Shown: positions 52,381 through 59,853, counted from the stretch's first letter. The stretch: 64,000 nucleotides of DNA from an uncultured Duncaniella sp. (GCA_910577335.1 CAJTMJ010000003.1:1-64000), one strand, 5' to 3'. A program made the numbers and translations. Notes: a model not told the origin generated them from the letters alone.

Positions 52381-53946
52381 ATGAGAACTTACATCATAAC
52401 CATTTTACTTCTGCTGGTTATCTCCGGCTGCGCACGGCGTGAGATACCCAAATCTCAGCCCGGTGCCATCTCCCCCCATCGGGAGGCTCGTGCTATGAAT
52501 GGCACTGCCCCTATCTCGGAGGTCATAGCCATGCAGGAAAAGGCTGTTGATGCCATGCGTAAGGGTCGGATCAGCGAGTCCGGTTTTGATGTGCTTTCGC
52601 AGATGGGGCATTTTCAATGCCGTGCCGGAAACTATGCTGCCGGCTTGCGGTATCTGCAGGAAGCCGGCGATTCGCTTATGGTTATGGAGCCGGACAGTAT
52701 AGATGTCAATGCTGCTGTCAAATTTTTAGGAAATCTCGCAAATATATATGTGAGATTCGGATTGTATGATGAAGCGTTGCGGAAAAGCGACGAGGCTCTT
52801 ACTATTGCCACTGAGAAAAATTCAAGCTATCTCCCAGACCTGTGGCGTATGCGGGGAATAATATATGAACATAAAAACATCCCCGATTCGCAATTGATGT
52901 GTCTCCGCAACAGCATTGCGACGAGCCTGTCTGTGCCCGATCCTTTTATACGCAATATCTCAGTCGTATTGAATGGTGATGCTAAAGAATGGTTTTTCAT
53001 AGAAAATCCTCAATATGAACCTGATTCTATTCGTCCCGCTGTCAGTGCGCTCGAAAAGAGCCTTGGGGAGTATAAACATAACGATGCCACTAACATCCTG
53101 CTTATAGGGCGTGGGTATGTGCTTCTTGGAAATCCCTCAAAAGGGATACCCTTGATGGAGAAGGGTGTGAAGATGTTTAGGGAGAAGGAGGATTTGGAGA
53201 GCCTTGAATGGGCTTTGGGGCTGCTTGCGCAATCTTATGCCGAAACCGGCAATAAAAAACTGATTGATATTTATCCTGAGACTTCGGCTCTGCATGACAC
53301 CATTCAGAATCGCCTTCGTGACAACATCCTGCTCGGTAAGGACTTCCAATATCGCACCTCCGAACTTAAGGCTGCCAACAAGTTGCTTGATACTGAGTTG
53401 GCAGTGACGCAACAGCGTTACATCTTTCTCGTGATATTAGCGGTTATCATAGTGATAACCATTGTGTTGGCTGCGTTGTACAGGAGTAGCCAGCACAAAC
53501 GTTTATTGCGTTTAAAGGAAGAAAATATCAACAACCTGATAGCCGAGCGTATAGCTCTCAACGCCCATATCGAAAAGCTTAATTTGCGTATGAGCGATAA
53601 CGCCGCTACAGCCGAGGCTCCTGATATGTTCCTGACTCAGGTGCTTTTGGAAAAGGATGACGAGATGCGTTTCCGTAAAAATTTCATAGAGCTACATCCG
53701 CTGTTTATCAAGGGATTGCGCAAAGACTACCCCGAACTGACATCAGGCAATGAATTGCTTTGCATGTTGATAGCGCTCCACAAAACTAACGATGAAATTT
53801 CTCTTGCTCTCGGCATATCGCGCGAAAGTGTCGCCACAGCCCGCTATCGCCTCAGGGCACGTTTCAAACTACCCAAAGAAACAGACCTCAACGACTTCAT
53901 CCAATCCCGCATCGACTCCAACCAACACCCCACCACATACACCTAA
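52381..53946 (+). CDS. Membrane-tethered TPR regulator with C-terminal helix-turn-helix
   Basis: 521 aa. The N-terminus has a lipobox-like LLLVISGC at residue 17. TPR-like repeats fill residues about 60-330 (FLGNLANIYVRFGLYDEAL, LGLLAQSYAETGNKKL). One transmembrane helix spans about residues 347-369 (YIFLVILAVIIVITIVLAAL), followed by a coiled coil. A LuxR/sigma-4-like HTH lies near residues 468-500 (TNDEISLALGISRESVATAR). Predicted topology: periplasmic TPR sensor, cytoplasmic DNA-binding domain. Such proteins are common in Bacteroidales and usually control nearby or surface-associated genes. The target is unknown; the lipoprotein cluster downstream is a candidate. Confidence 0.82.
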   Translation: MRTYIITILLLLVISGCARREIPKSQPGAISPHREARAMNGTAPISEVIAMQEKAVDAMRKGRISESGFDVLSQMGHFQCRAGNYAAGLRYLQEAGDSLMVMEPDSIDVNAAVKFLGNLANIYVRFGLYDEALRKSDEALTIATEKNSSYLPDLWRMRGIIYEHKNIPDSQLMCLRNSIATSLSVPDPFIRNISVVLNGDAKEWFFIENPQYEPDSIRPAVSALEKSLGEYKHNDATNILLIGRGYVLLGNPSKGIPLMEKGVKMFREKEDLESLEWALGLLAQSYAETGNKKLIDIYPETSALHDTIQNRLRDNILLGKDFQYRTSELKAANKLLDTELAVTQQRYIFLVILAVIIVITIVLAALYRSSQHKRLLRLKEENINNLIAERIALNAHIEKLNLRMSDNAATAEAPDMFLTQVLLEKDDEMRFRKNFIELHPLFIKGLRKDYPELTSGNELLCMLIALHKTNDEISLALGISRESVATARYRLRARFKLPKETDLNDFIQSRIDSNQHPTTYT

Positions 53947-54000
53947 GCAGGATTAAGAAAGAGCTTCAAAGATTGAAAACATGGTAATTTTCAGCCAGAG

Positions 54001-54033
54001 TTTAACATTTTATAAAAAGTTTAAATCAGTTCA
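54001..54033. repeat. Dispersed palindromic repeat, copy 5
   Basis: 33 bases identical to 21722-21754 (contains TATAAAAAGTTTAAATCAG). It separates the regulator gene from a short gene remnant and is read through by an open frame only by chance. Confidence 0.8.
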
Positions 54034-54178
54034 ATGGTTTGAAGGAAGCGTATTCAATTTAAAGGGAGCTTTTAATGGTAATTATAGAGTGTTAAAGCAT
54101 TCTCATGATATAATAGAAATGGAAGCATATCTTCCAAACCACAGCTTAATTATCCTGACTCGAAAGAAGAATGTATAA
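54034..54178 (+). pseudogene. Possible 3' remnant of a small gene
   Basis: An open frame runs through the repeat and continues as FEGSVFNLKGAFNGNYRVL... to ...PNHSLIILTRKKNV, stopping at 54178. The last 45 or so residues look protein-like (alternating beta pattern, ends like a small beta-barrel domain), while the part inside the repeat does not. The stop overlaps the ATG of the next gene (TAATG), an arrangement expected for a real operon neighbour. A gene whose 5' end was lost at the repeat is the simplest reading. Alternatively it is a chance frame. Confidence 0.35.
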
Positions 54179-54585
54179 TGAAATTGATAACGACTATTTT
54201 CATATTTCTTGTCCTTTTCTATGGATGTTCGTCAATTCATTGGATTAACGGCTGGTATCCGGTGGCGGATGTTCCTGAAAACAGGATTGAGGGTAAAGCG
54301 ATTGTTACGGTGCAAGACTTTGATGTCGTTACTCTCGATACCCTCTCTTGTCCTGACATAGCTGTGATTGAAGGCAAACTGAAAGTTGACAAAGTGCAAA
54401 AATGGGCTGATGCGACGGAAAACAGAATCGGTAAAAGGATAGGTTTTGTGTTCAATGACTCGGTAATAATGGCTCCGACCGTCAACTGCCGCATAGAAAG
54501 CGGTAGCTTCACAATCAACAGCCCGGACAAAGCTCTAATTATTGAAATATACAAATCATTAAACAGCAATAAGAAAAGAATATGA
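54178..54585 (+). CDS. Small lipoprotein with SecDF-P1-head-like domain
   Basis: 135-aa lipoprotein with lipobox LFYGC at residue 17. The C-terminal 55 residues, with ENRIGKRIGFVFNDSVIMAP followed by VNCRIESGSFTI, resemble the P1 head subdomain of SecD/SecDF (the NIGKRLAIVLDG...APVI pattern), but there are no membrane segments or the rest of SecD. The match is by eye. Role unknown; it might bind exported proteins or a partner lipoprotein. Its ATG overlaps the stop of the upstream remnant, and its 3' end overlaps the next gene by 4 bases (ATGA), so it belongs to an operon. Confidence 0.65.
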   Translation: MKLITTIFIFLVLFYGCSSIHWINGWYPVADVPENRIEGKAIVTVQDFDVVTLDTLSCPDIAVIEGKLKVDKVQKWADATENRIGKRIGFVFNDSVIMAPTVNCRIESGSFTINSPDKALIIEIYKSLNSNKKRI

Positions 54586-56039
54586 ACAAAATATTTATAC
54601 TAATCTCAATAGCTGCATGGTTTTTCATGTCGGCTTGCAGCAATGACGAACCTAAAGACACGTCTGAACTTATCCACTTATGGGTTTCTGCTCAGACCAC
54701 AGTAACTGATAATCATGAGGCTCTAATAGAGTGTATGCAAGTAAAGTATTCACTGGATGGCTCGTGGGAACCTATGATGTTTGGCACAATCGAGAATTTC
54801 CAGTATGAGAAAGGTGTGGAATATGAACTAAGTGTGATTCGCACAACATTGTTCAATCCACCTGCCGACGGATCATCGTTTGCTTATCGTCTTGAACGTA
54901 TTATAAATCATAAAGTCGTATCAGCCAATATGACTGGAATAAAGGAATGTATCGAAATTCCGTCTGAAGGCAAGAAATTCGATATAGATTTCACTACAAA
55001 TGCACCTTGCGAAATAGTAAGAATAACCGGAGACCAGTTTGGAGAGGTCAATCTATTAGAACTCTATGATACCGGATTTGGGAATGGCTATTCCTTACAG
55101 TTGGAAATACCTCAAAACACGGGTATGGGACGTGTAAAGCTCCTGACACTGCGTTTCAGTAACGGTGATGAAAAAGAGATCGGAATTTGGCAGATGCCAC
55201 GGACTTTTACGAAAACTGAAACTTTCGAGCTTCCTTATGCCGGAAGTCTCGGCTATATGATTGGAACAGATCAGTCAAACTTTGGAAAAATCCGAAATAT
55301 CACGATTGTCGGAACCATAAACGCAAATGACGCATATTACCTCAATCGTATTCTTGAATCTCACGGCTATCAGGGGTATGGAGAAAAACCTCAATATACT
55401 GTTGATTTAGAGCAAAGTGGATTTGCGGATGGTGAAAAGAGCAAATATGGCAACTGTGGTATATGCGATGTGAAGAGCGAGTATCTGCCAAACGTATTCT
55501 CTGATGAAGTTCCTTCTGGAGTTTTTACATCCAATAAGTATCTCACAGAAGTCGTTTTACCTGAAAACATCAAAGCTATAAATCCGAGTGCTTTCAACCA
55601 TTGCATTTCTCTTATAAAAATCAATATTCCTTCCACTTGCATTGAGATTGGCAGCCATGCGTTCAGTTCTTGTACATCCTTGACTAATATAGAATTTCCT
55701 TATATCTCACAAGATATAGAACTGCCACACTTTCAAATAATTGGAGAGTCTGCGTTCTCCAATATAGGACGTCTTGACTGTTTTGTTCTTCCGGAATCAT
55801 TGAAGACTGTTGCTACAACAGCTCTGAGTTTCTATGTTGACAAACTATTCAGCCTTACGGAAGAACCTCCGGTGTGGGAAGTGCCGGGAAATGCCGGGTA
55901 TGTCTTAGGTCCTAAACCGGATGGATGCACGCTGTACGTCCCGTTCGGATGCAGCGAGTCATATAAAGTTTCTGAAAAATGGGGTAAGTTCAAAATAGAG
56001 GAAATGCCGGAAGACAAATGGTGGGAAATGATACCATAG
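54582..56039 (+). CDS. Lipoprotein with DUF4377-like and BspA-type LRR domains
   Basis: 485-aa lipoprotein with lipobox FMSAC at residue 19. Residues about 30-115 (ALIECMQVKYSLDGSWEPM, EYELSVIRTTLFNP) look like DUF4377. A beta-rich middle follows. The C-terminal part carries BspA-type leucine-rich repeats: LTEVVLPENIKAINPSAFNH, CISLIKINIPSTCIEIGSHA and CTSLTNIEFPY. BspA repeats often bind host or bacterial surface ligands. Its first bases share a 17-base identity (AAAAGAATATGAACAAA) with the broken gene at 56093, which suggests duplication. Confidence 0.75.
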   Translation: MNKIFILISIAAWFFMSACSNDEPKDTSELIHLWVSAQTTVTDNHEALIECMQVKYSLDGSWEPMMFGTIENFQYEKGVEYELSVIRTTLFNPPADGSSFAYRLERIINHKVVSANMTGIKECIEIPSEGKKFDIDFTTNAPCEIVRITGDQFGEVNLLELYDTGFGNGYSLQLEIPQNTGMGRVKLLTLRFSNGDEKEIGIWQMPRTFTKTETFELPYAGSLGYMIGTDQSNFGKIRNITIVGTINANDAYYLNRILESHGYQGYGEKPQYTVDLEQSGFADGEKSKYGNCGICDVKSEYLPNVFSDEVPSGVFTSNKYLTEVVLPENIKAINPSAFNHCISLIKINIPSTCIEIGSHAFSSCTSLTNIEFPYISQDIELPHFQIIGESAFSNIGRLDCFVLPESLKTVATTALSFYVDKLFSLTEEPPVWEVPGNAGYVLGPKPDGCTLYVPFGCSESYKVSEKWGKFKIEEMPEDKWWEMIP

Positions 56040-56092
56040 TGTTCCCAAAGTCTCGAAATATTCAACTCAATAACCAAATTTACTAAAAGAAT

Positions 56093-56297
56093 ATGAACAA
56101 ATCACATATAATCATTTTGTTTGATGTATGTTTCATCATGTCAGCGTGTGATAACGATGAGTCGGATATGCCAACACCGTCAACATGGTAAATGCCGATA
56201 ATGGCAAAACTTATTTTGGAGAATCGGATGTTTACATCAATTCTGCAAATAATTATCGAGTTCTCCAAAATTTGAGCTATGACTTATTTAAGGCTAT
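56093..56297 (+). pseudogene. Frameshifted, truncated lipoprotein gene
   Basis: Starts MNKSHIIILFDVCFIMSACD, a lipoprotein signal with an MSAC lipobox, but stops after 32 codons (TAA at 56189-56191). In the next frame the sequence continues smoothly as VNMVNADNGKTYFGESDVYI and further. A single added base after 56178 would join the two frames. The open part then runs into the convergent 3' end of the HNH gene and is lost. The upstream 17 bases are identical to those before the intact lipoprotein at 54582. Best read as a decayed paralogue cut off at the edge of the defence module. Confidence 0.6.
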
Positions 56298-56960
56298 TTA
56301 TCTGAGGGATGAAAGTTTTTTGTTTATGAAATATTTTAAAATGCCGACATATTCAGCTTTAGGCTGATTATTATCAAGTTGGTCAATTCTTCGTTCCAAC
56401 TGTGTGCGTGACCATTTCTTTTTATCCAAAACCCTAATAAGACCTTTTAGAGCTGCTTTTCGGTTTGTTTTCAGGGTCGGATGATTGAGATTCAGTTTAG
56501 ATTGGCTGTTCAGATCATCGTCCCATGACTCGTTCGATGAACTTATAGTGCCGTCCTTAAGTCCATATTTGATTGATGCTTCTACGGCGGAATTGCAGGG
56601 ATTAAAAGAGATTAGGTTATCCTCCTTGCTCGTGTCGCAGTGTGTCATGCCGTTTGAATTACCGGTGCATACAGCCACGAGATTACTATAATCAATCTCC
56701 ATCATTTCCATTTCCGGGATGGTTTTAGTGTAGGCTCTTGGAACGACATGTTCAATTGTCACATCGTCGCAGTAGCCCTTCTCGTTCCTGTCCCGTCCGA
56801 TCCTCTTCATACAGTAAGCGCAGATATATCCCTGCTCTTTAAGCAATGACGCCCGAAGTTCATTTTTTGTCACAGAGTCAAGGTCATCGAACTTTTTGCC
56901 TCCGCTTGCCCGGAATTGCGTCAGACTTTTAGGTTCACGTTGTTTCCGTATGGTTATCAT
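56298..56960 (-). CDS. PtuB-like HNH endonuclease (TIGR02646-type) of a Septu-like system
   Basis: 220 aa. Zinc/HNH residues: Cys47 and Cys50 in YICAYCMKRI, Glu70-His71 in TIEHVVPRAY, Cys98 in NLVAVCTGN and His107-Cys108 in MTHCDTSKEDNLI. The N-terminal MITIRKQREPKSL and the distribution of motifs match the TIGR02646 HNH family, used as PtuB in Septu defence and as effector in Ec78-like retrons. It overlaps the ATPase gene by 4 bases, so the two are translationally coupled. No reverse transcriptase gene is near, so Septu is favoured over retron. Predicted to cut DNA or RNA after phage sensing by the ATPase complex. Confidence 0.82.
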   Translation of the reverse strand: MITIRKQREPKSLTQFRASGGKKFDDLDSVTKNELRASLLKEQGYICAYCMKRIGRDRNEKGYCDDVTIEHVVPRAYTKTIPEMEMMEIDYSNLVAVCTGNSNGMTHCDTSKEDNLISFNPCNSAVEASIKYGLKDGTISSSNESWDDDLNSQSKLNLNHPTLKTNRKAALKGLIRVLDKKKWSRTQLERRIDQLDNNQPKAEYVGILKYFINKKLSSLR

Positions 56961-58183
56961 TCTTCCGAGTTCAAAAGGGTTAACATAGACTCAGCCTGAA
57001 TCAGTTCCGGTAAATCCCCATAAATCTCTTTCAGTTCCGACAGCTTTTTCTCGGCTTCGGTATAATTATCCTCATCGATCAAACGATACAATAAAGAAAA
57101 TTCGTCGTCCGACTTATTGTCGCGCGGTTTGGCACCAAGTGTTCCGGTTATAATGCTTGTGGCGTCATTGCCATAAGTGCGGATCTTCTCGCAGCGGTAG
57201 CCCTCACCATCCTTGTACACAATGCTCTGTATTGAATTTTCAGAATCATTCTTTATGGTAGACATCACAAGTGGCGAATGTGTGGTTACGATAAACTGAA
57301 GGTATGGGAAAATATCCTTAAGCACAGGCATTATTTTTGTCTGCCATGAAGGATGAAGATGTGAGTCAATCTCATCGATCAACACTGTTCCTTCCGCATT
57401 CGTAATAAGACGTTTCTCATCCTCATTCACAAGTTCAATCCATTGCACTATGGAAAATACTATCGAAAGCACTGATTTGAAACCGCTTGATAGTTCCTCC
57501 AAATAGCAGATTTTCCCGTCAAGCTCAAATTTGGGCTCAAGGTCACGACCGATCTCCTTTAGATGAAATTCATTCTCGTTAGGCGCTAAACGTGAAAGAT
57601 TTTTCACAATGCTGTCCCAGTTTTTCCTTTCAGTTTCAGCCCAATCCTTATCTATTTGGAAATAACGGTTTACCATCCATTGCTTTATCGAGGGGAGTTC
57701 CGGCTTGTCGATATACTCAGGATTGTGAGTGTCATAATCCTGTTTCGCTTTGCTTCTTTCCTCCTCTTTCTTTATAAATTTCACTTCGGAGTAATCAAAG
57801 AAACGGTGTGCTCCGATGGCAAGTAGATTGTATGGTACTTCACCTGCGAGTGGCAAATAGGAAGGTTCAGGATACCTGTTACCCATCACAGTCTTATTGC
57901 CATGATAAGTCTCATTTGTCTCTTTTAGTCCATTGAATCCCGCCATGAAACATGAGCCGTCACCCTCATTGACGATAATCCCGAATGAAGTGTCTTTTTG
58001 AAATTTATAGTTATGCAATGGTTGGCTATTGAAGCAATATGTGATGGCACGCAATATAGTAGTTTTACCTGATGCGTTAGGTCCGATTATTATATTAATA
58101 CCCGGAGTGAACGATACTTTAAGGTTATCGAAAAGACTCAGGTTACTTACTTCCAAGGACTGTATAAAAGGATGATTATTCAT
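56957..58183 (-). CDS. PtuA-like AAA/ABC-type ATPase of a Septu-like system
   Basis: 408-aa RecF/OLD-like ATPase. Walker A IIIGPNASGKTT (Lys40), a signature-like LEELSSGFKSVLS, Walker B VLIDEIDSHLHPSW (Asp270-Glu271) and the switch-type VTTHSPLVMS. The coupling with an HNH gene is the PtuA-PtuB arrangement, in which the ATPase oligomer holds PtuB inactive until infection. A helical insertion around residues 140-220 is typical of this ATPase group. Promoter TATCTTTGC lies 41 bases upstream. Confidence 0.82.
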   Translation of the reverse strand: MNNHPFIQSLEVSNLSLFDNLKVSFTPGINIIIGPNASGKTTILRAITYCFNSQPLHNYKFQKDTSFGIIVNEGDGSCFMAGFNGLKETNETYHGNKTVMGNRYPEPSYLPLAGEVPYNLLAIGAHRFFDYSEVKFIKKEEERSKAKQDYDTHNPEYIDKPELPSIKQWMVNRYFQIDKDWAETERKNWDSIVKNLSRLAPNENEFHLKEIGRDLEPKFELDGKICYLEELSSGFKSVLSIVFSIVQWIELVNEDEKRLITNAEGTVLIDEIDSHLHPSWQTKIMPVLKDIFPYLQFIVTTHSPLVMSTIKNDSENSIQSIVYKDGEGYRCEKIRTYGNDATSIITGTLGAKPRDNKSDDEFSLLYRLIDEDNYTEAEKKLSELKEIYGDLPELIQAESMLTLLNSEE

Positions 58184-58223
58184 GTCTTACGGTTATCTTA
58201 ACTGTCAATCTACTATTTAAACG

Positions 58224-58231
58224 CAAAGATA
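58224..58231 (-). promoter_or_regulatory. -7 element of the Septu operon
   Basis: Minus-strand TATCTTTGC is a full match to TAnnTTTGC, 41 bases upstream of the ATPase ATG. No clear -33. Confidence 0.55.
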
Positions 58232-58310
58232 ACTATATTTATTTGATTTCGATAATATTCTATTGAAATTTAGTTGGGAATCCATTGCGGATCATTCCCG
58301 TACAGGCACA

Positions 58311-58338
58311 AAAAAATCGTGAAGGTTGATTCACGATT
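58311..58338 (-). terminator. Strong minus-strand terminator
   Basis: AATCGTGAA pairs perfectly with TTCACGATT around a 6-base loop and is followed on the minus strand by a T-rich run (TTTTTTT with the stem end). It ends a transcript coming from about 58.9 kb, upstream of and separate from the Septu operon. Confidence 0.85.
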
Positions 58339-58488
58339 CTCTAAAATTATATACTGGAGTATTTATTCTCTAAAAAATGGGACGAAGTATGAACTTTGAT
58401 GCCATACATGTTCTATGTCCCGGTGCTTGTTGTAAGACAAGCGGATGATTATAATTTGGTTCCGCTTATGCCAATCACGCAAAGGTGA

Positions 58489-58575
58489 TTATTCGTGGGG
58501 ATGTTCCCCATACAACATAGCAGCTGATTCGCAGTACCACACAAGTACTTTCTTGAACATTTTCTTGACTTTCAT
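58489..58575 (-). CDS. Candidate 28-aa small protein
   Basis: Short ORF MKVKKMFKKVLVWYCESAAM followed by LYGEHPHE and a stop. It has a basic N-terminus and an amphipathic middle with one Cys. It lies inside the short transcription unit bounded by the -7 element at 58905 and the terminator at 58311. No family recognised. Support is only position and protein-like composition. Confidence 0.35.
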   Translation of the reverse strand: MKVKKMFKKVLVWYCESAAMLYGEHPHE

Positions 58576-58686
58576 AATGTGAACATTTTAAAAGTTAAAC
58601 ATTTGTTCGCTTTAAATTCCCTCTGCCCTCCGGCATTCGGGGTGTGTTTAGTCATTCCGTTCTCGGAATTGAGCTTGAGTCGATAG

Positions 58687-58812
58687 TTACTTGAAATCCA
58701 CGGAGTGATCACGAATACTGCAATCGCCTGTGGTGCGGAATGCATCGTTTTCACCGATGGTGTGGAAGAAACTGTTGACCTCTGCTCGAAATACTTTAAA
58801 CATCCTGGTCAT
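58687..58812 (-). CDS. Candidate 41-aa small protein
   Basis: Short ORF starting MTRMFKVFRAEVNSFFHTIG and ending IRDHSVDFK. An alternative start is the Met at 58803. It begins about 90 bases after the predicted transcript start. No family recognised. It could equally be part of a structured RNA. Reported because it is the first ORF of an otherwise well-bounded transcription unit. Confidence 0.35.
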   Translation of the reverse strand: MTRMFKVFRAEVNSFFHTIGENDAFRTTGDCSIRDHSVDFK

Positions 58813-58854
58813 AGTTGTGATAATTAAATTAAACCTAAAATAATCTTTTGTTGT

Positions 58855-58874
58855 GACGCCGACTCTTCAGCGTC
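58855..58874 (-). promoter_or_regulatory. Leader hairpin of the small transcription unit
   Basis: On the minus strand GACGCTGA pairs with TCGGCGTC (one G-U) around AGAG. It lies about 24-43 bases downstream of the predicted transcript start and 43 bases before the first small ORF. Confidence 0.5.
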
Positions 58875-58904
58875 GATTCATACTTAAAACATTTAAATCC
58901 GCTG

Positions 58905-58912
58905 CAAAGTTA
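58905..58912 (-). promoter_or_regulatory. -7 element of the small transcription unit
   Basis: Minus-strand TAACTTTGC is a full match to the consensus. A TTTGC lies 24 bases upstream, slightly longer than the usual spacing, and is itself part of a second TATTTTTGC element at 58937-58944. Confidence 0.5.
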
Positions 58913-59044
58913 AATATAATTGTTGAATTTGTGTTGCAAAAATATGCTCTTTAACATAAAATTGACTCTTAGACATAGAAATTCAGCCTTTTAACAATGT
59001 TAATTAAGAATGTTAAAAAGCTGAATTTTTATGTTTTTCTACCT

Positions 59045-59085
59045 ATGAACAGATTAAAACTTCTTATAAAAAGGTTAAATAAGTT
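59045..59085. repeat. Dispersed palindromic repeat, copy 6
   Basis: GAACAGATTAAAACTT, a TCTTATAAA centre, then AAGGTTAAATAAGTTC: a diverged but clearly related palindrome. It ends directly at the stop codon of the minus-strand gene that follows. Confidence 0.6.
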
Positions 59086-59847
59086 CTATTTGTCTGCCTT
59101 GAAATTGGTGAGACGGGTGCGTGAAAGGGTAGTGCGGAAGCCGAAATATCCCTTATCCAATGGCTGCGGATCCACGAAATCAACCAACTTCTCACCGTCG
59201 ATATAGTAGCGCACGGTGTCAGCCACATTCTCAAGCTTGATGTGATACCAGTGATTGGGCTGCAACAGATGTGCGCTGTCGGTGTACTCCACTAAGATTG
59301 CCGGGCGCTTCTCCGCATCTGTGATACCCTCCTCGTTGCCGTCATAACGGCGGAAACGGGTGGTGGAGTTATGGTTGCCCCCATATCCCATATAGTAAAG
59401 CTGCATCGCATAGCAATTCAGGAACACACCTTGACGCTCATTCAGGCGTGTGGCAATATCACCACCCTCCACATGGGGGTCAGATGCCATCCAGAAGCAG
59501 TTGAGGTCGCTGAGACGGTCATCTGCCGATTCGTCAACCACACAGGCGTCATACTCTATAGTGACGGGGGCAGTGAATGCCTCCTTGCGCCAGAGTGTCA
59601 GACCTTTTGGCGAGAGAATCTCCACAGTGTCACCTTGGAACGACACTTTGTAGTCGGGCGATTCCGATTCCACCATCCAGTACTTGGCAAAGTTCGCACT
59701 GTCAAGACCTGAAACATACTTTTCGGTCTCGATGGCAGCGTCAGCCTGATTATTCTCGCTTGACTTGTTCGACGAACATGATGTGGCAATGAATATCGCA
59801 CATCCGGTCAACACATATTTATATAAATGGAAAAGTCTTAGTGTCAT
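59086..59847 (-). CDS. DUF6250-like lipoprotein paired with the PL26-like enzyme
   Basis: 253-aa lipoprotein with lipobox ATSC at residue 24. The body is a concanavalin-like beta-sandwich (YDACVVDESADDRLSDLNCF, NCYAMQLYYMGYGGNHNST, HWYHIKLENVADTVRYYIDG) resembling DUF6250 of pectin-related loci. The last segment DKGYFGFRTTLSRTRLTNF is the usual end of such laminin-G-like folds. It starts 6 bases after the rhamnogalacturonan-lyase-like gene, so both are co-expressed; it may bind or act on the same pectic substrate. Confidence 0.7.
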   Translation of the reverse strand: MTLRLFHLYKYVLTGCAIFIATSCSSNKSSENNQADAAIETEKYVSGLDSANFAKYWMVESESPDYKVSFQGDTVEILSPKGLTLWRKEAFTAPVTIEYDACVVDESADDRLSDLNCFWMASDPHVEGGDIATRLNERQGVFLNCYAMQLYYMGYGGNHNSTTRFRRYDGNEEGITDAEKRPAILVEYTDSAHLLQPNHWYHIKLENVADTVRYYIDGEKLVDFVDPQPLDKGYFGFRTTLSRTRLTNFKADK

Positions 59848-59853
59848 ATAAAC

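Larger units (their letters stand above)
58184..59085. other. 902-base non-genic stretch upstream of the Septu pair
   Basis: Contains, from right to left on the minus strand, the dispersed repeat copy 6, one or two -7 elements near 58905-58944, a leader hairpin, a 41-codon ORF, a small hairpin, a 28-codon ORF, further hairpins, a strong terminator at 58311-58338, and the promoter of the Septu operon. No standard-size gene on either strand. Confidence 0.7.

Noticed and set aside
53981..54178. 65-codon ORF as an intact gene
   Set aside because: Its first third is the dispersed repeat, which also appears at 21722 outside any gene, so the frame through the repeat is accidental.
52381..56039. Single operon from the TPR-HTH regulator through both lipoproteins
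   Set aside because: A repeat copy and about 230 bases separate the regulator stop from the first intact lipoprotein gene; co-transcription cannot be claimed from sequence.
58381..58470. tRNA-like folding near GCTTGT/ACAAGC and AGCGGA/TCCGCT stems
   Set aside because: The stems overlap each other and no cloverleaf with T-loop GTTCRA and CCA-side pairing could be drawn.
58572..58754. 60-codon minus-strand open frame
   Set aside because: It overlaps both smaller ORFs in another frame and contains the hairpin at 58654-58669; composition looks random.
58184..59085. Retron msr-msd RNA upstream of the ATPase/HNH pair
   Set aside because: The effector type is shared with Ec78-like retrons and the region has hairpins, but no reverse transcriptase gene lies in the window next to the pair and a terminator separates the region from the operon.
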